A stretch of DNA of 64,000 bases from Lamellibrachia satsuma. Lineage: Eukaryota; Annelida; Polychaeta; Sabellida; Siboglinidae. The stretch spans positions 4,070,001 through 4,134,000 of the forward strand of contig BSQZ01000029.1 in NCBI GenBank assembly GCA_033239005.1. The letters are read 5' to 3'. How positions within the stretch are numbered: position 1 is the stretch's first letter; each line of letters begins with the position of its first letter. The position numbers and the translations under genes were made by a program. Below are positions 1 to 10,568 of this stretch, piece by piece. Under the pieces are notes generated by a model. The model saw only the letters and a list, made by a program, of their open reading frames with translations, had not been told where the DNA came from and searched no databases.

Positions 1-180
1 AAGTTCGATAAGAGTCAGCAAGGCGTACGACATCAAGTTCTTATCAGGAACACTGAGTAAACACGACTGTTGCAGCCACGTCCCGTTCCTTCCTTCGTAC
101 ACAGGGCCACCGACAGTAACAAAGTGCTGGAGGTCTTCAGCAAACTACGAATTTCAGACTGCTGACATGTAGAGAGTTGT
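1..180. repeat. Interspersed repeat family member (partial)
   Basis: This stretch matches 2,560-2,720 and 48,350-48,510, and in shortened form 39,850-39,920. All share the words TTGCAGCCACGTCCCGTTCC and TTCGTACACAGGG. It is a dispersed non-coding repeat, cut here by the window start. Short open frames in it differ between copies and are not credible genes. Confidence 0.6.
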
Positions 181-737
181 CTCCGGAGCTAAATGTACAG
201 CGTAAAAATCATCGTTGTACGCTTAGAATTCCTCTTCAGTTATTAGAGATTATTGACAAAACCAGTCAGCGAAAACAATTACCCGAACCATTTAATATTA
301 ATGGATTTACAGTAACTGTCAAACGTGTTATTGGAAACAATTCTTCACTAGCATCAACTATCTAAAACAACTGATTTCGGAGATCTTCACTGTCACCCTT
401 CTTCTAAAGACGTGCCCACTGGTAGCGGTTGTAGTCGCAAATCTATGACGTAGATGAGACAACCGGATGTGTCGGTCCTCTGCGAGTGACATCATACGAG
501 GTGTCCCTGAACTTGGGAGATCGGCCGCGGACTCATTTTGTTGAACTTGTGTCCTGTGTTTACTGCACCAAAAGGCACGCCCTACCTCTACTATCGACTG
601 TCCCCGTACAGACGACACACGGCACGCTCTCGGTCGCAATTAGAAAGTCTCGCCATGACAAACAGTGGCGTTCAAAGTCAATAGTGGCATTTTTGTAGTA
701 CTGCGATGTTAGGCTTGACAACTGTGTCGATTTCTGA

Positions 738-1210
738 TTGAAAATTAGGCATGCGCCTTGCATGCGACAGCAAAACTTTTATACGGTCGAACATCATCTG
801 CTTCTAGACGAACTGCACGAAATTGGCATACGTGACAAAGCACACCGCTGGATACAGTCGTACCTTTCGCAGCGAACGCAATCTGTCAAAGTCGATAACG
901 TCACCTCAAGAAGTGAGGTGACGTTGATTTATGCTTTTGTGTACCTCAGCGGCCCTTTGTGTACTGCTGGAACGTTGTTTTTTACAATATGGTGCTCAAC
1001 TTCGAACTCCCCCAACTCCGTTACCACCTGTATGCTGACGATACACAGATGTATGTTGAATTTCCACGTGATCATGCTACAACTGCCACTTACCGCCGCA
1101 CATCGCGATGTACCGCCGATGTAAAGTCATGGATGGTGTCCCACAACATTCCGAGCGCAAAAGTGAAGCCGTCGCCTTTTCCGCTGCGCATGATCGCAAC
1201 CTCCTGTTGA
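738..1210 (+). pseudogene. CR1/L2-like reverse transcriptase remnant
   Basis: The plus strand encodes a worn piece of a non-LTR reverse transcriptase. A block LLLDELHEIGIRDKAHRWIQ followed by SYLSQRTQSVKV is typical of RT motifs between the fingers and palm. A YADDTQMY box containing the catalytic Asp pair lies near 1,030, followed by a WMVSHNI segment like the region after the YADD box. The usual GVPQGS box is destroyed and at least two frame changes separate the blocks, so the fragment cannot be functional. The same fragment recurs at 40,677-41,157. I assign CR1/L2-like by motif style only. Confidence 0.72.
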
Positions 1211-2360
1211 ATTAATCATTGATGTATGTTGCTGGTCGTCCTAATGTCAATGGCGGCGCTCATACGCTGCGTCCGCCAGGTTGCATACTGTCACATTCGC
1301 AGAATCGCAACGATCAAGAAATGCCTGTCCACCACTGTTTGCAAAACCATAATTAATGATTTATGGCACTAATTTTTAATATTTAGCGTCCGGTGAAGAG
1401 TGAACTTTGATTTACAAACATGAATACACGTAGATTCTGCATTTTATTGATAGATTTGCATAGTCCAGCAGGATGCTTAAAATGGAAAAGGCGCCATCTA
1501 CAGAGCATTTTAGAAACCGATACTTGTTCATGCTGTCACAGTGAGCATTTCAAGTTATCTTGTGTAATTAATTAATCGCACATGTGTATGTATCTATTAA
1601 CGGAACAGCAGCACAGACAACGCATGTGTGTATAGCATATGAAAAAATCATTATTCAATGCCTGATTGTGTATCGTATTTAAAACGATAACACGATCTCG
1701 TATAATGTGGTCAAATTGGTCACTTTTTCATTGTTTGCAACTCTGTTACAGGCAAAACAATGAAGCTACAGTTGTTGTTTGACCACCTATAGGTTGACAG
1801 AATGTAGTAGTTCCAGAATATGCTAAAGAAGTTAAAATTAATATTAGTCTATCTCTTATGTCCTGTATGTAGGCATTTACATTTCCCAAAATTGAACAAC
1901 ATCTGCCATTTCTCAGACCATTTCACTAATCTGTATAGATCGTTTTGTAAATGTTGTTTATACACGTAAATTCTGCATTTTATTGATATATTTTCATAGT
2001 CTATCAGGATGCTTAAAATCGAAAACGGCGTCTTCTAGTGAGCATGTTGGAAACCAATACTTTGTCATGTTATCACAGTGAACATTTCAAATTAGCTTGT
2101 TTAATTGATTAATTACACATGTGTATCTACAGAAACACAGTCCCTTGATCTATACAATCTGATATATGACCTGGTGGCTACATTCTGAAGACAAATTGTT
2201 TGGTTATACTCAACAATGTATACCTTGCTTTTGTGAATCGAAAAATACCTAAAATATGTTACTAGTAGATCTTGTAACTCAAATGTGTTGCATGGTATAT
2301 CAAGATATATAAATGGTCAGATGTCTCCAGCAGATCTTAAACAAAAAGGACATATGTTTG
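1211..2360. repeat. Non-coding, with an internal duplicated block
   Basis: No credible coding region is seen. A block at about 1,425-1,600 (ATTCTGCATTTTATTGATA followed by AGCAGGATGCTTAAAAT) recurs at about 1,965-2,130 in the same orientation. In copy 2 of the large duplication the two blocks sit at about 41,345-41,500 and 47,755-47,920, with the 6-kb insertion between them. Confidence 0.6.
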
Positions 2361-2815
2361 GTTTAGGTTCTCCACTCTAGAACGTTGTATCACATTTCGT
2401 CTGCAACACAGTTACCGGTGACTATACTATGTAATACGACTGTACAGATCGGAAGTATGCACCTCTATGTTGAAGCACACCTATGTCTATTTCGGGCGAC
2501 CTTGAGTCTCGGGGCATATAACTGCGTTCGCGGGACACGTTAACACGCATGACGGAAGTGCCGCGTCGGTGAGAGGCAGCAAAGCGTATGACACGAAGTT
2601 CTTGTCTGCACGACTGAGTAAACACACTTATTGCAGCCACGTCCCGTTCCTACCTTCGTACACAGGGGCGCCGACGTTGCCCAAGTGCAGAGAGCCTTCA
2701 GCAAACGACAACGAGGGCCACGAGTCGACTGTCGACCCATTAAATGAACTGTTTGCAATAGTAATCGTACAGCGAAATCATAGCGTTTTACGTTTAGCAT
2801 TCTATTAGCTATCTC
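2360..2815. repeat. Interspersed repeat family member
   Basis: Begins near TCTAGAACGTTGTATCAC and ends after the GTACAGCGAAATCATAGCG words. Related copies are at 1-180 (partial), 39,600-39,920 (internally deleted) and 48,150-48,600. Open frames here (for example 2,569-2,808) exist in both large copies but show no recognisable domain, and I treat them as chance. Confidence 0.55.
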
Positions 2816-3016
2816 TGATCATACATTTAAGATGAATTGAGATATTGTTATTGAAATATAAATGTTTTAACTATTAGATGGCACGGCATATAGTACTTGC
2901 CATGTTTTAACCCCGAAAGTTTCAAATGATAGATGGCTAGTTAGCGTCATAGTAAGCAGCGTCGTGTAATTGCATTACTACGCCATAAAGAAATGTTTCA
3001 AATTAGCAGTTCTGCC

Positions 3017-3361
3017 TCACTTACTGACTAGAAAGAAATGAATGCCTAGACTACGCAAACACGTCTTCGGGTAGCGCGTTCCATAAGAACGGCGACAGTA
3101 CCGTTCAAATTTGTGGCAGGGAACAGTTAGTAGCGCGCAGTCCACGGAATGAAGGGGGCGGCGCTGCATATATGGCGTGAACAGCGAGGCCAGATACGCC
3201 GGCGTCCGGTCGTGAAGAGCGCGGAATACAAGAACGAGTAGCTTGTACTCAAGGAGCCACTTCACCGGCAGCCAGTGGAGTTGCTTCAGCGCTGCCGTCA
3301 TGCTACGCTGATCACCCCGCCTAATTCGTAGGACGACTCTGGCCGCCGAGTGCTGGACCAA
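3017..3361 (-). pseudogene. Non-LTR retrotransposon RT C-terminal fragment
   Basis: The minus-strand ORF of 114 aa begins at the conserved block following the RT domain of CR1/L2-type elements: QHSAARVVLRIRRGDQ, then LKQLHWLPVKWLLEYKLLVL, then FRALHDRTPAYL. In intact elements this is the region just before the C-terminus of the polyprotein. Nothing upstream on the same strand continues the RT, so this is a 5'-truncated remnant. A near-identical copy lies at 48,848-49,153. Confidence 0.8.
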
Positions 3362-3599
3362 CTCAAGGCGGTGGAGTAAACGGTCTCATATTCCGTACAG
3401 CATAGCGTTGCTGTAGTCGACTCTGGAAGTATCTAATGCATGCACTAGACATTTGGTTGTACCGATCGTTAGTGTGTCACGTATGCGTGAAATCCGGTAC
3501 AATTGGCAATATGCACTCCGGCATGCATTTGCTACGTATGCCGCCATCGAGATATCGGCGTCAATGGCGAATCAAATATGGATTTAGGCATCATATGCC

Positions 3600-3986
3600 T
3601 GTTGTTTAGGCATTAGATGCCTTATAATCAACTGTGTAGCTGTGAGCAAAGGGAGGCGGTTGTAGGTCACGTTAGATAAGTCCACACCAACGTGGTAGAT
3701 GTCCCTGCGGGAGTATTGATAAGATATGTTTTAGGTTGAGTTTATGTTAGAACAGTTTTCTTTGTGTTAGGATTATATGTCAGTAGAAGCTTCTACGATT
3801 AGATTTAACCGGGTGATTATCCACGGTCCGATTGTCAGGGGATTAGAATATTATATTATATTGCTTAGACCCAGGAGTCTACTTGTTTCCTTGTAAATTA
3901 CTTACTAACTATCGTGTATTAAACGTTTATGTTTCTTTAACCTGATTTTGTTGTATTGTTCACTTATGCAACAGTAGTTAAGGAGC
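3600..3986 (+). repeat. LTR-like direct repeat, copy 1
   Basis: A block of about 390 bp begins TGTTGTTTAGGCATTAGATG and runs through GAGCAAAGGGAGGCGG and TCCCTGCGGGAGT to GAGC. The same block, in the same orientation, is at 18,139-18,543, 49,389-49,780 and 63,173-63,558. Copies 1 and 3 are followed by a tyrosine-recombinase C-terminal fragment; copies 2 and 4 are followed by a leader and a GC-rich ATG-starting frame. This is the behaviour of a terminal repeat of a retroelement, either an LTR or a DIRS/PAT-type split repeat. I cannot name the family. Confidence 0.6.
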
Positions 3987-4075
3987 ATGGGTGATACCCA
4001 AATCCTTTCCATGGTAGATGGAAGTCTGCCGCATTCCGGCGCTGCGTACGTATTCCGATGCTCTAGATTAACGTA
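3987..4075 (+). pseudogene. Tyrosine recombinase C-terminal fragment (DIRS/Ngaro-like)
   Basis: Right after the LTR-like repeat the plus strand reads MGDTQILSM, then loses frame by one base within the GRWKS box, then continues to the RIPML end of a DIRS-type tyrosine recombinase. Related fragments are at 49,781-49,863 (frame kept, but the catalytic Tyr position reads Cys: AAFRRCLRIPML) and 43,480-43,660. It is the last ~28 codons only. Confidence 0.65.
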
Positions 4076-6060
4076 CCTGAATACTATGCTTAAAATAAAA
4101 ACGTAAAATCATAATATACATAAAATCAAATAAACAAATGTAATAAAAACAGAGAATATTTAAAATGGTGGTGTAGCACTCAAATATTTTTGTACTGACT
4201 TTTTGAAACTTTCAACAACTGTTTTGAATGTCCTGTGGGAAGCAATTCCATAACGTCAAACCGGACAAACTAGTAGGACACAATAGTAGGCAGTTCTGGT
4301 TTTAGGTGGTTTTGGCTGTAAGGCATTTCTGATATTATATTAGTAACTATTTGGTGTAAACATATCACACAAATGTTATGGTGCTAGACATTCATACATT
4401 TGTATATTAAAACACATTGATGAAAATACCTTCTTTGTTGTAATGATAGCCAGCATAGCTCTTTGAACATAGCGTTACTCTAGTGGGTGTATTAAAAAGC
4501 TGATGTGACTCACAAGTATATACAAAGTCATTAATCTGATTTTCTAATGGAATTTCTAATTTCTGTAGTTCTGTGAGTCTGAGTAAGTGCATGGGCTTAT
4601 TAGAGGTCGTACAGTAGAAAAGATGGTGGTCTGCAATGCCACCAGATATGACATCATGCTCCACTAATGCTCTCATAATCACATCAATTAAGCTACGACT
4701 TATGGGTGTTACTCTAGTGGATTTGATAACGAGCCGGCTGCGTAACTCACAAGTATATACACATTACTTAGTGTGATTTTCAATGGTTGTTTTAACAAAT
4801 CACCATTGGGATCACCAGTGGTGATAAACTCATGTATTTTATATATCTTATAAAACCTGTTTATCTTCTCATTAGGTGGTTTATATATGTAGGCAACAAT
4901 AATTCTATGTTTATTTGGGAATGTGACTACTCCACAGATATCTTCAAGATTTTGTGGTATCAGTTATAGTTTTTCATCAAAATTTACATTGTCACTAATA
5001 TAGAGTGCGCATCCTCCTTCTGGCTTTTGACCCACTTTCTTCCTATCAGCTGGGAATAATTCATATCCGTCAATATCAAAGTTACTAGTGGGCATATCAT
5101 TAGTGAGTTTTGTTTCATTTATGTCAATAATGCCAAAAGGCTTTCGTTGAAATGTAATTTAATCTTTCCGACCTTCAACGTAAATACCGATTACATTAAT
5201 ATGAACAAAAGATAAACCAGATACAGTGATAGGGTCTAATATTGTCTGTGTGTCTGCATCAATGCCAATGATTAAGTATCTATCACTGCCATTAAACGCA
5301 TCACATTTTATTTTATTGATCTAATTTTTTTAATGTTCTTCCCTTTCACATCCTGAAATGATAAAGGGGATGTCATAAGTTTCAAATGCACAAAGCTCAT
5401 GTTGGTTGATATTAACACAGCATGGGTGTAGCCAAACATCACAAGTGTCACATTGTAGACCATGTTGTGTGTCCACTTCCTTGCTGCAAACATGGCAGTC
5501 ATTCTCTAATAGTCCTGGGTTAATCTGAATATCCCCTGCCTTTAATAACTTATAGTCCATGTAGGATGGGTAATGTGGTTGCTCTCTGTATGTATTTGGG
5601 TTTGCTGTGTGACACCAAGTGATCCTAAGTCCACCATGTCGAAATTCCAAGTTAGGATAGAAAGTCCCATTAAAATGGTAGTTAATCTTGTTTTGGAGCA
5701 CTGCGGTTTGTCCACATAAGGTCACGTTTACCAGCTGTGGTGTTATACGTGTATCGTTGGTTTTGTTGTGTCGAGGACTACATGCTTCATTGACCTCATT
5801 CATCTGCCTACATGCAAAGAGGTTTAAGGCAACTATAGCCCAAGTGGTGCACAGTAACGTGAGGGGACTAATCCCCAATAGCTTTTTGTTTCTAGTCCTG
5901 CTAGACTTTGAAAACAAGTGGAAATGTCCAATTCTTGTTATCCATGTACATATATCAACTCCCATTTTGGTACAGTTGGTCAGCATCCATTCACAAATCA
6001 TATGATCACAAATGTAACAATTCCTAGGTTATCAAATAGTAGAAAATCGTAGGGTTGCCG
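4076..6060 (-). pseudogene. CR1-like non-LTR element with PHD finger and APE endonuclease (degenerate)
   Basis: On the minus strand the order is: hydrophobic leader, 2A-like motif and PHD finger (6,001-5,330); APE-type endonuclease pieces (about 5,250-4,690, with a NETKL catalytic-Glu block and a GDPN block where intact enzymes have GDFN); a further piece with IADHHLFYC (4,682-4,407), resembling the closing endonuclease Asp-His box; and a 3' part with sequence matching 17,880-18,050. The RT proper is missing. Several stops and frameshifts interrupt it. Inverted copies lie at 16,240-18,138 and 60,720-63,172, and a direct copy at 49,870-51,740. Confidence 0.75.
5330..6001 (-). CDS. CR1-like N-terminal protein: hydrophobic segment, 2A-like motif, PHD finger
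   Basis: This 223-aa frame is the least damaged copy of the element's N-terminal region. Residues about 43-63 (GISPLTLLCTTWAIVALNLF) form one hydrophobic, possibly membrane-spanning, stretch. Two N-x-T sites follow near 92 and 111. Residues 157-163 read DIQINPG, close to the 2A consensus D-(V/I)-E-x-N-P-G-P, but the last Pro is Leu here; copies at 16,720, 51,340 and 61,210 keep the final PGP but vary elsewhere. Residues 169-218 look like a PHD finger (CHVC, CDTC, WLHP, then CE), with the first Cys of the last pair changed to Ile; the plus-strand copy keeps MCSRCE. PHD fingers and 2A-like peptides are both known from CR1/L2-type elements. It is a retrotransposon remnant, not a host gene. Confidence 0.7.
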   Translation of the reverse strand: MICEWMLTNCTKMGVDICTWITRIGHFHLFSKSSRTRNKKLLGISPLTLLCTTWAIVALNLFACRQMNEVNEACSPRHNKTNDTRITPQLVNVTLCGQTAVLQNKINYHFNGTFYPNLEFRHGGLRITWCHTANPNTYREQPHYPSYMDYKLLKAGDIQINPGLLENDCHVCSKEVDTQHGLQCDTCDVWLHPCCVNINQHELCAFETYDIPFIISGCEREEH

Positions 6061-6245
6061 TTTTATGAATGGTTAAACCTTCATGCGCTGCAGAAACGGA
6101 CGATATGTTTACATCCACTGTGTTGTGATTCTTACCAGTCTACGGCGCAGTCTACAGCCCGGCGAGTATTTCGTAATAGCAGCGATCGCAGACCGGGCTG
6201 CTACGCACTGACGCGCACCTGAAGTGCGCTGAGACACCGACGCGA

Positions 6246-6580
6246 GTCGATTCTATTGACAATGTTGCACAGCAGTTTTACCTATTATCACTCACAGGCG
6301 AGGCCACCAGGTTCTTCCGGGCTGCTAGTCTCTGACACACATCTGAAGCGGCCCAAGGCAACGAAGCGTGTCGATTCTATTGACAATGTTGCACAGCAGT
6401 TTGACCTATTATCACTCACAGGCGAGGCAAACAGATTCTTCCGGGCTACTAGTCACTGACACACATCTGAAGCGCCCCAAGGCAGCGAAGCGTGTCGATC
6501 CTATTGACAATGTTGCACAGCATTTTGTCCTATTATTACTCACAGGCCAGGCCACCAGGTTCTTCTTATTTTGTTCAAAA
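6246..6580. repeat. Tandem repeat, 124-bp unit, about 2.7 copies
   Basis: Units start at 6,246, 6,370 and 6,494 with GTCGATTCTATTGACAATGT (third unit GTCGATCC). The inverted counterpart at about 15,820-16,030 holds two units, the one at 60,430-60,540 holds one, and the direct copy near 51,920 has none. Copy number therefore changed after the arms and large copies formed. Confidence 0.85.
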
Positions 6581-6599
6581 ACAACGTGGCTCAAAACGT

Positions 6600-6851
6600 G
6601 CTACTTGCTACACCTACTTGTTGAGTTGCAATGTTTCAAGACTTTTCATTCGTTACCAATTTCATCGTTCACAATTGATAAAATTTGCTGATGTTTTATC
6701 CGCTCGGAAAACAGGTAATTCATCGACACCTGCCTGGCGACAGAGCATTCTCACCGCGCGGATCAATCTTGCCATGCGTGCTGCAGATTGTCATAACAGC
6801 TTCAAGAAGCAGCTTAAGACTCTTCTTTTTAAATGTGCATTTTCTCTTTAA
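6600..6851 (+). pseudogene. Second CR1-like element, 3' end of ORF
   Basis: The plus strand ends with SFKKQLKTLLFKCAFSL and a stop, the usual style of a CR1/L2 polyprotein C-terminus, preceded by FADVLSARKTGNSS and AWRQSILTARINLAMRAADC. Orientation is opposite to the PHD-containing element next to it. Copies are at 51,925-52,070 (plus) and 60,150-60,430 (minus). It is absent from the corresponding part of 14,276-18,138. Confidence 0.6.
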
Positions 6852-7480
<629 letters not shown>

Positions 7481-7587
7481 GTACCTATTGCACGATGTAC
7501 GGTCACAATAATTGTCAGTGACTGAAGTTCGGCGAAATACCTGGCTTATGTGGTCAATCTTGTATTGGGACTTATTGCAAGGTTCAC

Positions 7588-8120
7588 TTGTTAAAAAGTA
7601 GACAGGATAGAAAGGTCCCCGAACCCTGCCGATCCTGCCACAGGGGGACACAGAGTGAGCTGCCACTTTGTCGAGCCTGTGGTAGAGGCAAGCTTCGTCA
7701 CAGACTTCTCGCCAAAAAGAAGAAAGCAAGAGAGAACTTCAGACTGGTAATGCGGCAGCTTCTTGTAAAACAAACGCCGATTTAGAGACAGGTCTTGTAG
7801 TGTGTACAATCCCGCCAGGTCGGGTGGTGCGTACACCTGAGATGACGCGTTCACAACGCGCACGTGCCCTCCGGGATAAGTACGAATTGTTTACCGGGAT
7901 CATACCTCCATTTTCCAGGAGCCGCGTAGCATTGCAGGTGTCTTTTAGGTGTCCTGGGGTGGAGGCCTACGAATATTTGAGACATAGAAGGCGGGCTGGC
8001 ATGGTATCATCAAGGCTTCGAGTTGTCTTAGAAAAGATGGACTGTGACGAACTTCTTGATAACCTGCTTAAAGAGGAGACTGTCCCAGTCGTCCCGGAGG
8101 CCGAGACGCAAAGTAACTGA
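7588..8120 (+). pseudogene. Unrecognised ORF pair conserved in all arms
   Basis: Two overlapping frames. The first (7,588-7,785) has a Cys-rich start, [20 protein letters not shown], giving two C-x2-C pairs like a small zinc ribbon, followed by a basic stretch. The second (7,800-8,120, 106 aa) ends EKMDCDELLDNLLKEETVPV. The second frame recurs at 14,971-14,699 and 59,188-59,006 (both minus) with mostly substitutions (for example GMVSSRL/GMVASRL), while the first frame is broken differently in each copy. I do not recognise the family; it is probably the N-terminal region of a retroelement protein. Copy 2's left arm lost most of it. Confidence 0.4.
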
Positions 8121-8548
8121 TGCTAAAAAGCGAGAGCTGCTTGCGGCCTGTCAATGTACCATCCTAAGCACCTCCGTCCAGCTCGCGTGGCTGGTAAAGG
8201 TAACGCACACCCACGTCAGAAGAAAGCTTTTGTTCTTTCAAGCCTATAGGAGATGCACATTGTTTTTTCACGGAGCCAGACGTCCTTCTGCGCCTCAACT
8301 TGGGCTAGTTGCGTAGATATAAATATAAAGGTTCTGTGCGCTAGTGACCCGCACGTTAACTATAATCCATCATTAATTGTACTAGCCACCCAATGCATTG
8401 TCAATATACCATCCTCGAGAACTGACCGAACTGAGTCCTTGAATACGTTCTACATACAACGTTTCAATGCAGTCACAAGCCAAAGAAAAGGGTTCGCATA
8501 AGCATAATGATGATTAGATTGAATTTTGGGCTGCTATGTTATTGATCT

Positions 8549-9285
8549 ATAAAAACGCAATAATGTGATAACGTGATAATTGTAAAATCGTTAACACTTT
8601 TTATAATGTGAAGAGAATTAATAGGAAAATGTTCCCGGTCAAGCGGGATTGTGCTTGCATTGTCCACAGTTTCATAATCTTGGTCGTTTGCTGGGTCAAA
8701 AATCCACTTTACGGAACTGAAAAGTTAGCTACTCCACAAATGTTTTCCTTTTGTTTTGAAATATATATATTTTAATGACAACTCATACCCCAGAAATAGG
8801 ATGTTTATCGATTAGCCAAGGAAATGTCGGGTTCACCAAATGTGAACAAAATGTTGTCAATTACTTTCTAGGAAGGTTTTCACGTACATCAAAATTTATT
8901 TGGTAGCATCGTCGTATAAAATAAAATATAGTTTTCAGGTTATAGAGCAGGTAGTCGTGTTGATATACACTCGACGGTCACAAATGTATGGTTAAGGTGT
9001 ATGGACTCTCTGACCGGGTCAACCGTGTGCTATCCATTAGGATGATGCCTGATAATAAAACTAATCGATTGGTCTAGAGCATTTACCGTGCAGAGGTGGA
9101 TAACATTGATAACCCCTGCTGTGAGTGATATGCTGACGCTTCTCGTTGGCTGGTGCTGCAGTTTTCTGGACTTTTTTTAGACAAACGAGTAGAGGTCTTA
9201 ATACAGGTTATTTGGTTGGCTCGGCAGTAATGGCGAATTGTGAACTTGTAATGTTGTGATGAATCGTGGAGTAGACGAACAACAC
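8549..9285. other. AT-rich spacer start, nothing recognised
   Basis: This is the left side of the region between the inverted arms and matches 53,150-53,887. No open frame, repeat or structural element stands out. Confidence 0.5.
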
Positions 9286-9609
9286 GTTTACAGGGGTAGG
9301 AAATGAACGAGTACTTCCAACTATTAACTTGCCGTTATATAATGGGAATAACACTATCTTTATTGATGTCAATCGAGTGTTAACAGCCAAGTGGCAGACA
9401 CTCCTGCCTTCGACACACCTGACTGTCATCTTGTAGAAGACACTCTCGTTTACAGGGGTAGGAAATGAACGAGTACTTCCAACTATTAACTTGCCGTTAT
9501 ATAATGGGAATAACACTATCTTTATTGATGTCAATCGAGTGTTAACAGCCAAGTGGCAGACACTCCTGCCTTCGACACACCTGACTGTCATCTTGTAGAA
9601 GACACTCTC
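9286..9609. repeat. Exact-looking tandem duplication of 162 bp
   Basis: Unit 1 is 9,286-9,447 and unit 2 begins at 9,448, each starting GTTTACAGGGGTAGGAAATG. By eye they are identical. Copy 2 has a single unit (53,888-54,049), so the duplication is recent. Since 162 is 54 codons, a minus-strand frame (9,591-9,208) reads through both units, but I see no domain in it. Confidence 0.93.
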
Positions 9610-9689
9610 GTTACTTTAAAACAACATTGCATTATTTCCTAAGCACTAAACAATTGTCCAGTTTGTCATCACAGAAAATCAACAGAATA

Positions 9690-9839
9690 ATGAATTCGTC
9701 CAACGAAAGGAGATCAAATATACCAGGAGAAGAGCGCGATGAAAATATATCCTTGGAACAGGTGAACACCGAAAAAGAAAAGAAAGATGATACGGTGGAT
9801 AAGGACGACGAAAATAAGAACAGATCCAGTACACCCTAG
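9690..9839 (+). CDS. Small highly charged ORF (hypothetical)
   Basis: 49 codons from ATG (MNSSNERRSN...), rich in Glu, Asp and Lys, ending NKNRSSTP. The counterpart at 54,126-54,263 keeps the same frame. It differs by substitutions and two length changes that are both multiples of three (one codon near residue 12, three codons at the C-terminus). An alternative upstream ATG lies at 9,627. Frame retention in two copies is suggestive but weak. It could be a first exon of a transposon gene or simply chance. Confidence 0.3.
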   Translation: MNSSNERRSNIPGEERDENISLEQVNTEKEKKDDTVDKDDENKNRSSTP

Positions 9840-10453
9840 TCAGAGAAGTAGACAGAGAAAGATGTCGACTTGAACACAATTATATATAGTTAAAAAATAA
9901 TACACTTTTCAATTAGAAGGAGTACAAGCAGATGGGTCAATCACCAGTAAATGCAAACAATTACATATTTCACTTGTCACAAATAAATGTCCCTATTTAT
10001 TCAAATAAATTTCTTTTTTTGCGGAGAACGGGTCTTATGATTACCTGCAACCGTTAGCAGCGACGATCCTTAAAGGTTATTTCCATTTTGGGGGTTATTT
10101 CTGGACCTATCAGACAATGTGTCAGTACCACAACACTAGTAAAATAGCTAATAAAAGTAATTGGACAAATTATTTTCTTTTTCTTCTTGTCATTGTGATT
10201 TGCATAACCATGCAATTCTCAATAATCTGTAATCTTTTCTTTTTGTCTGGTAAACTTACCTTTTTCATTTTATGAAGTGTTCAGATCAAATTATGCGGCA
10301 TTGTACCAAGATAACAACTGAGCACTTCAGATATTTTCTTATGAAAAAGTAAATGTTTTCAAAAACAAAAGCCCATTAAAATTCCTCAAATAATTACTGC
10401 TAATTAGCACTTTAGCTTAAATGGTATTATAGAAATTTGGGTTTATTTGCAAT
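9840..10453. other. AT-rich non-coding stretch
   Basis: Matches 54,264-54,443 plus 55,179-55,690 of copy 2, which has the gypsy end fragment between. Contains CCATTTTGGGGGTTATTTC upstream of the iteron array. No gene is seen. Confidence 0.5.
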
Positions 10454-10568
10454 GTTACGGGACTGACAGAGGTGTTACGGGACTGACAGAGGTGTTACGG
10501 ACAGACGTATAATTTCGGGACTGACATTTCATTTCGGGACTGACTTTTGTCAGTCCCGAAACGAAATG
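10454..10568. repeat. Iteron-like array plus 20-bp hairpin (copy 1)
   Basis: Two 20-bp units GTTACGGGACTGACAGAGGT (10,454 and 10,474) and a damaged third are followed by spaced GGGACTGAC cores. The last core is the left arm of a hairpin: 10,525-10,544 pairs with 10,549-10,568 around a TTTT loop, with one mismatch (CATTTCATTTCGG versus the complement of CGAAACGAAATG). Copy 2 has five units and a perfect stem. Direct repeats sharing their core with an adjacent stem-loop are typical of protein-binding sites such as replication or transposase sites; the role here is unknown. Confidence 0.9.
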
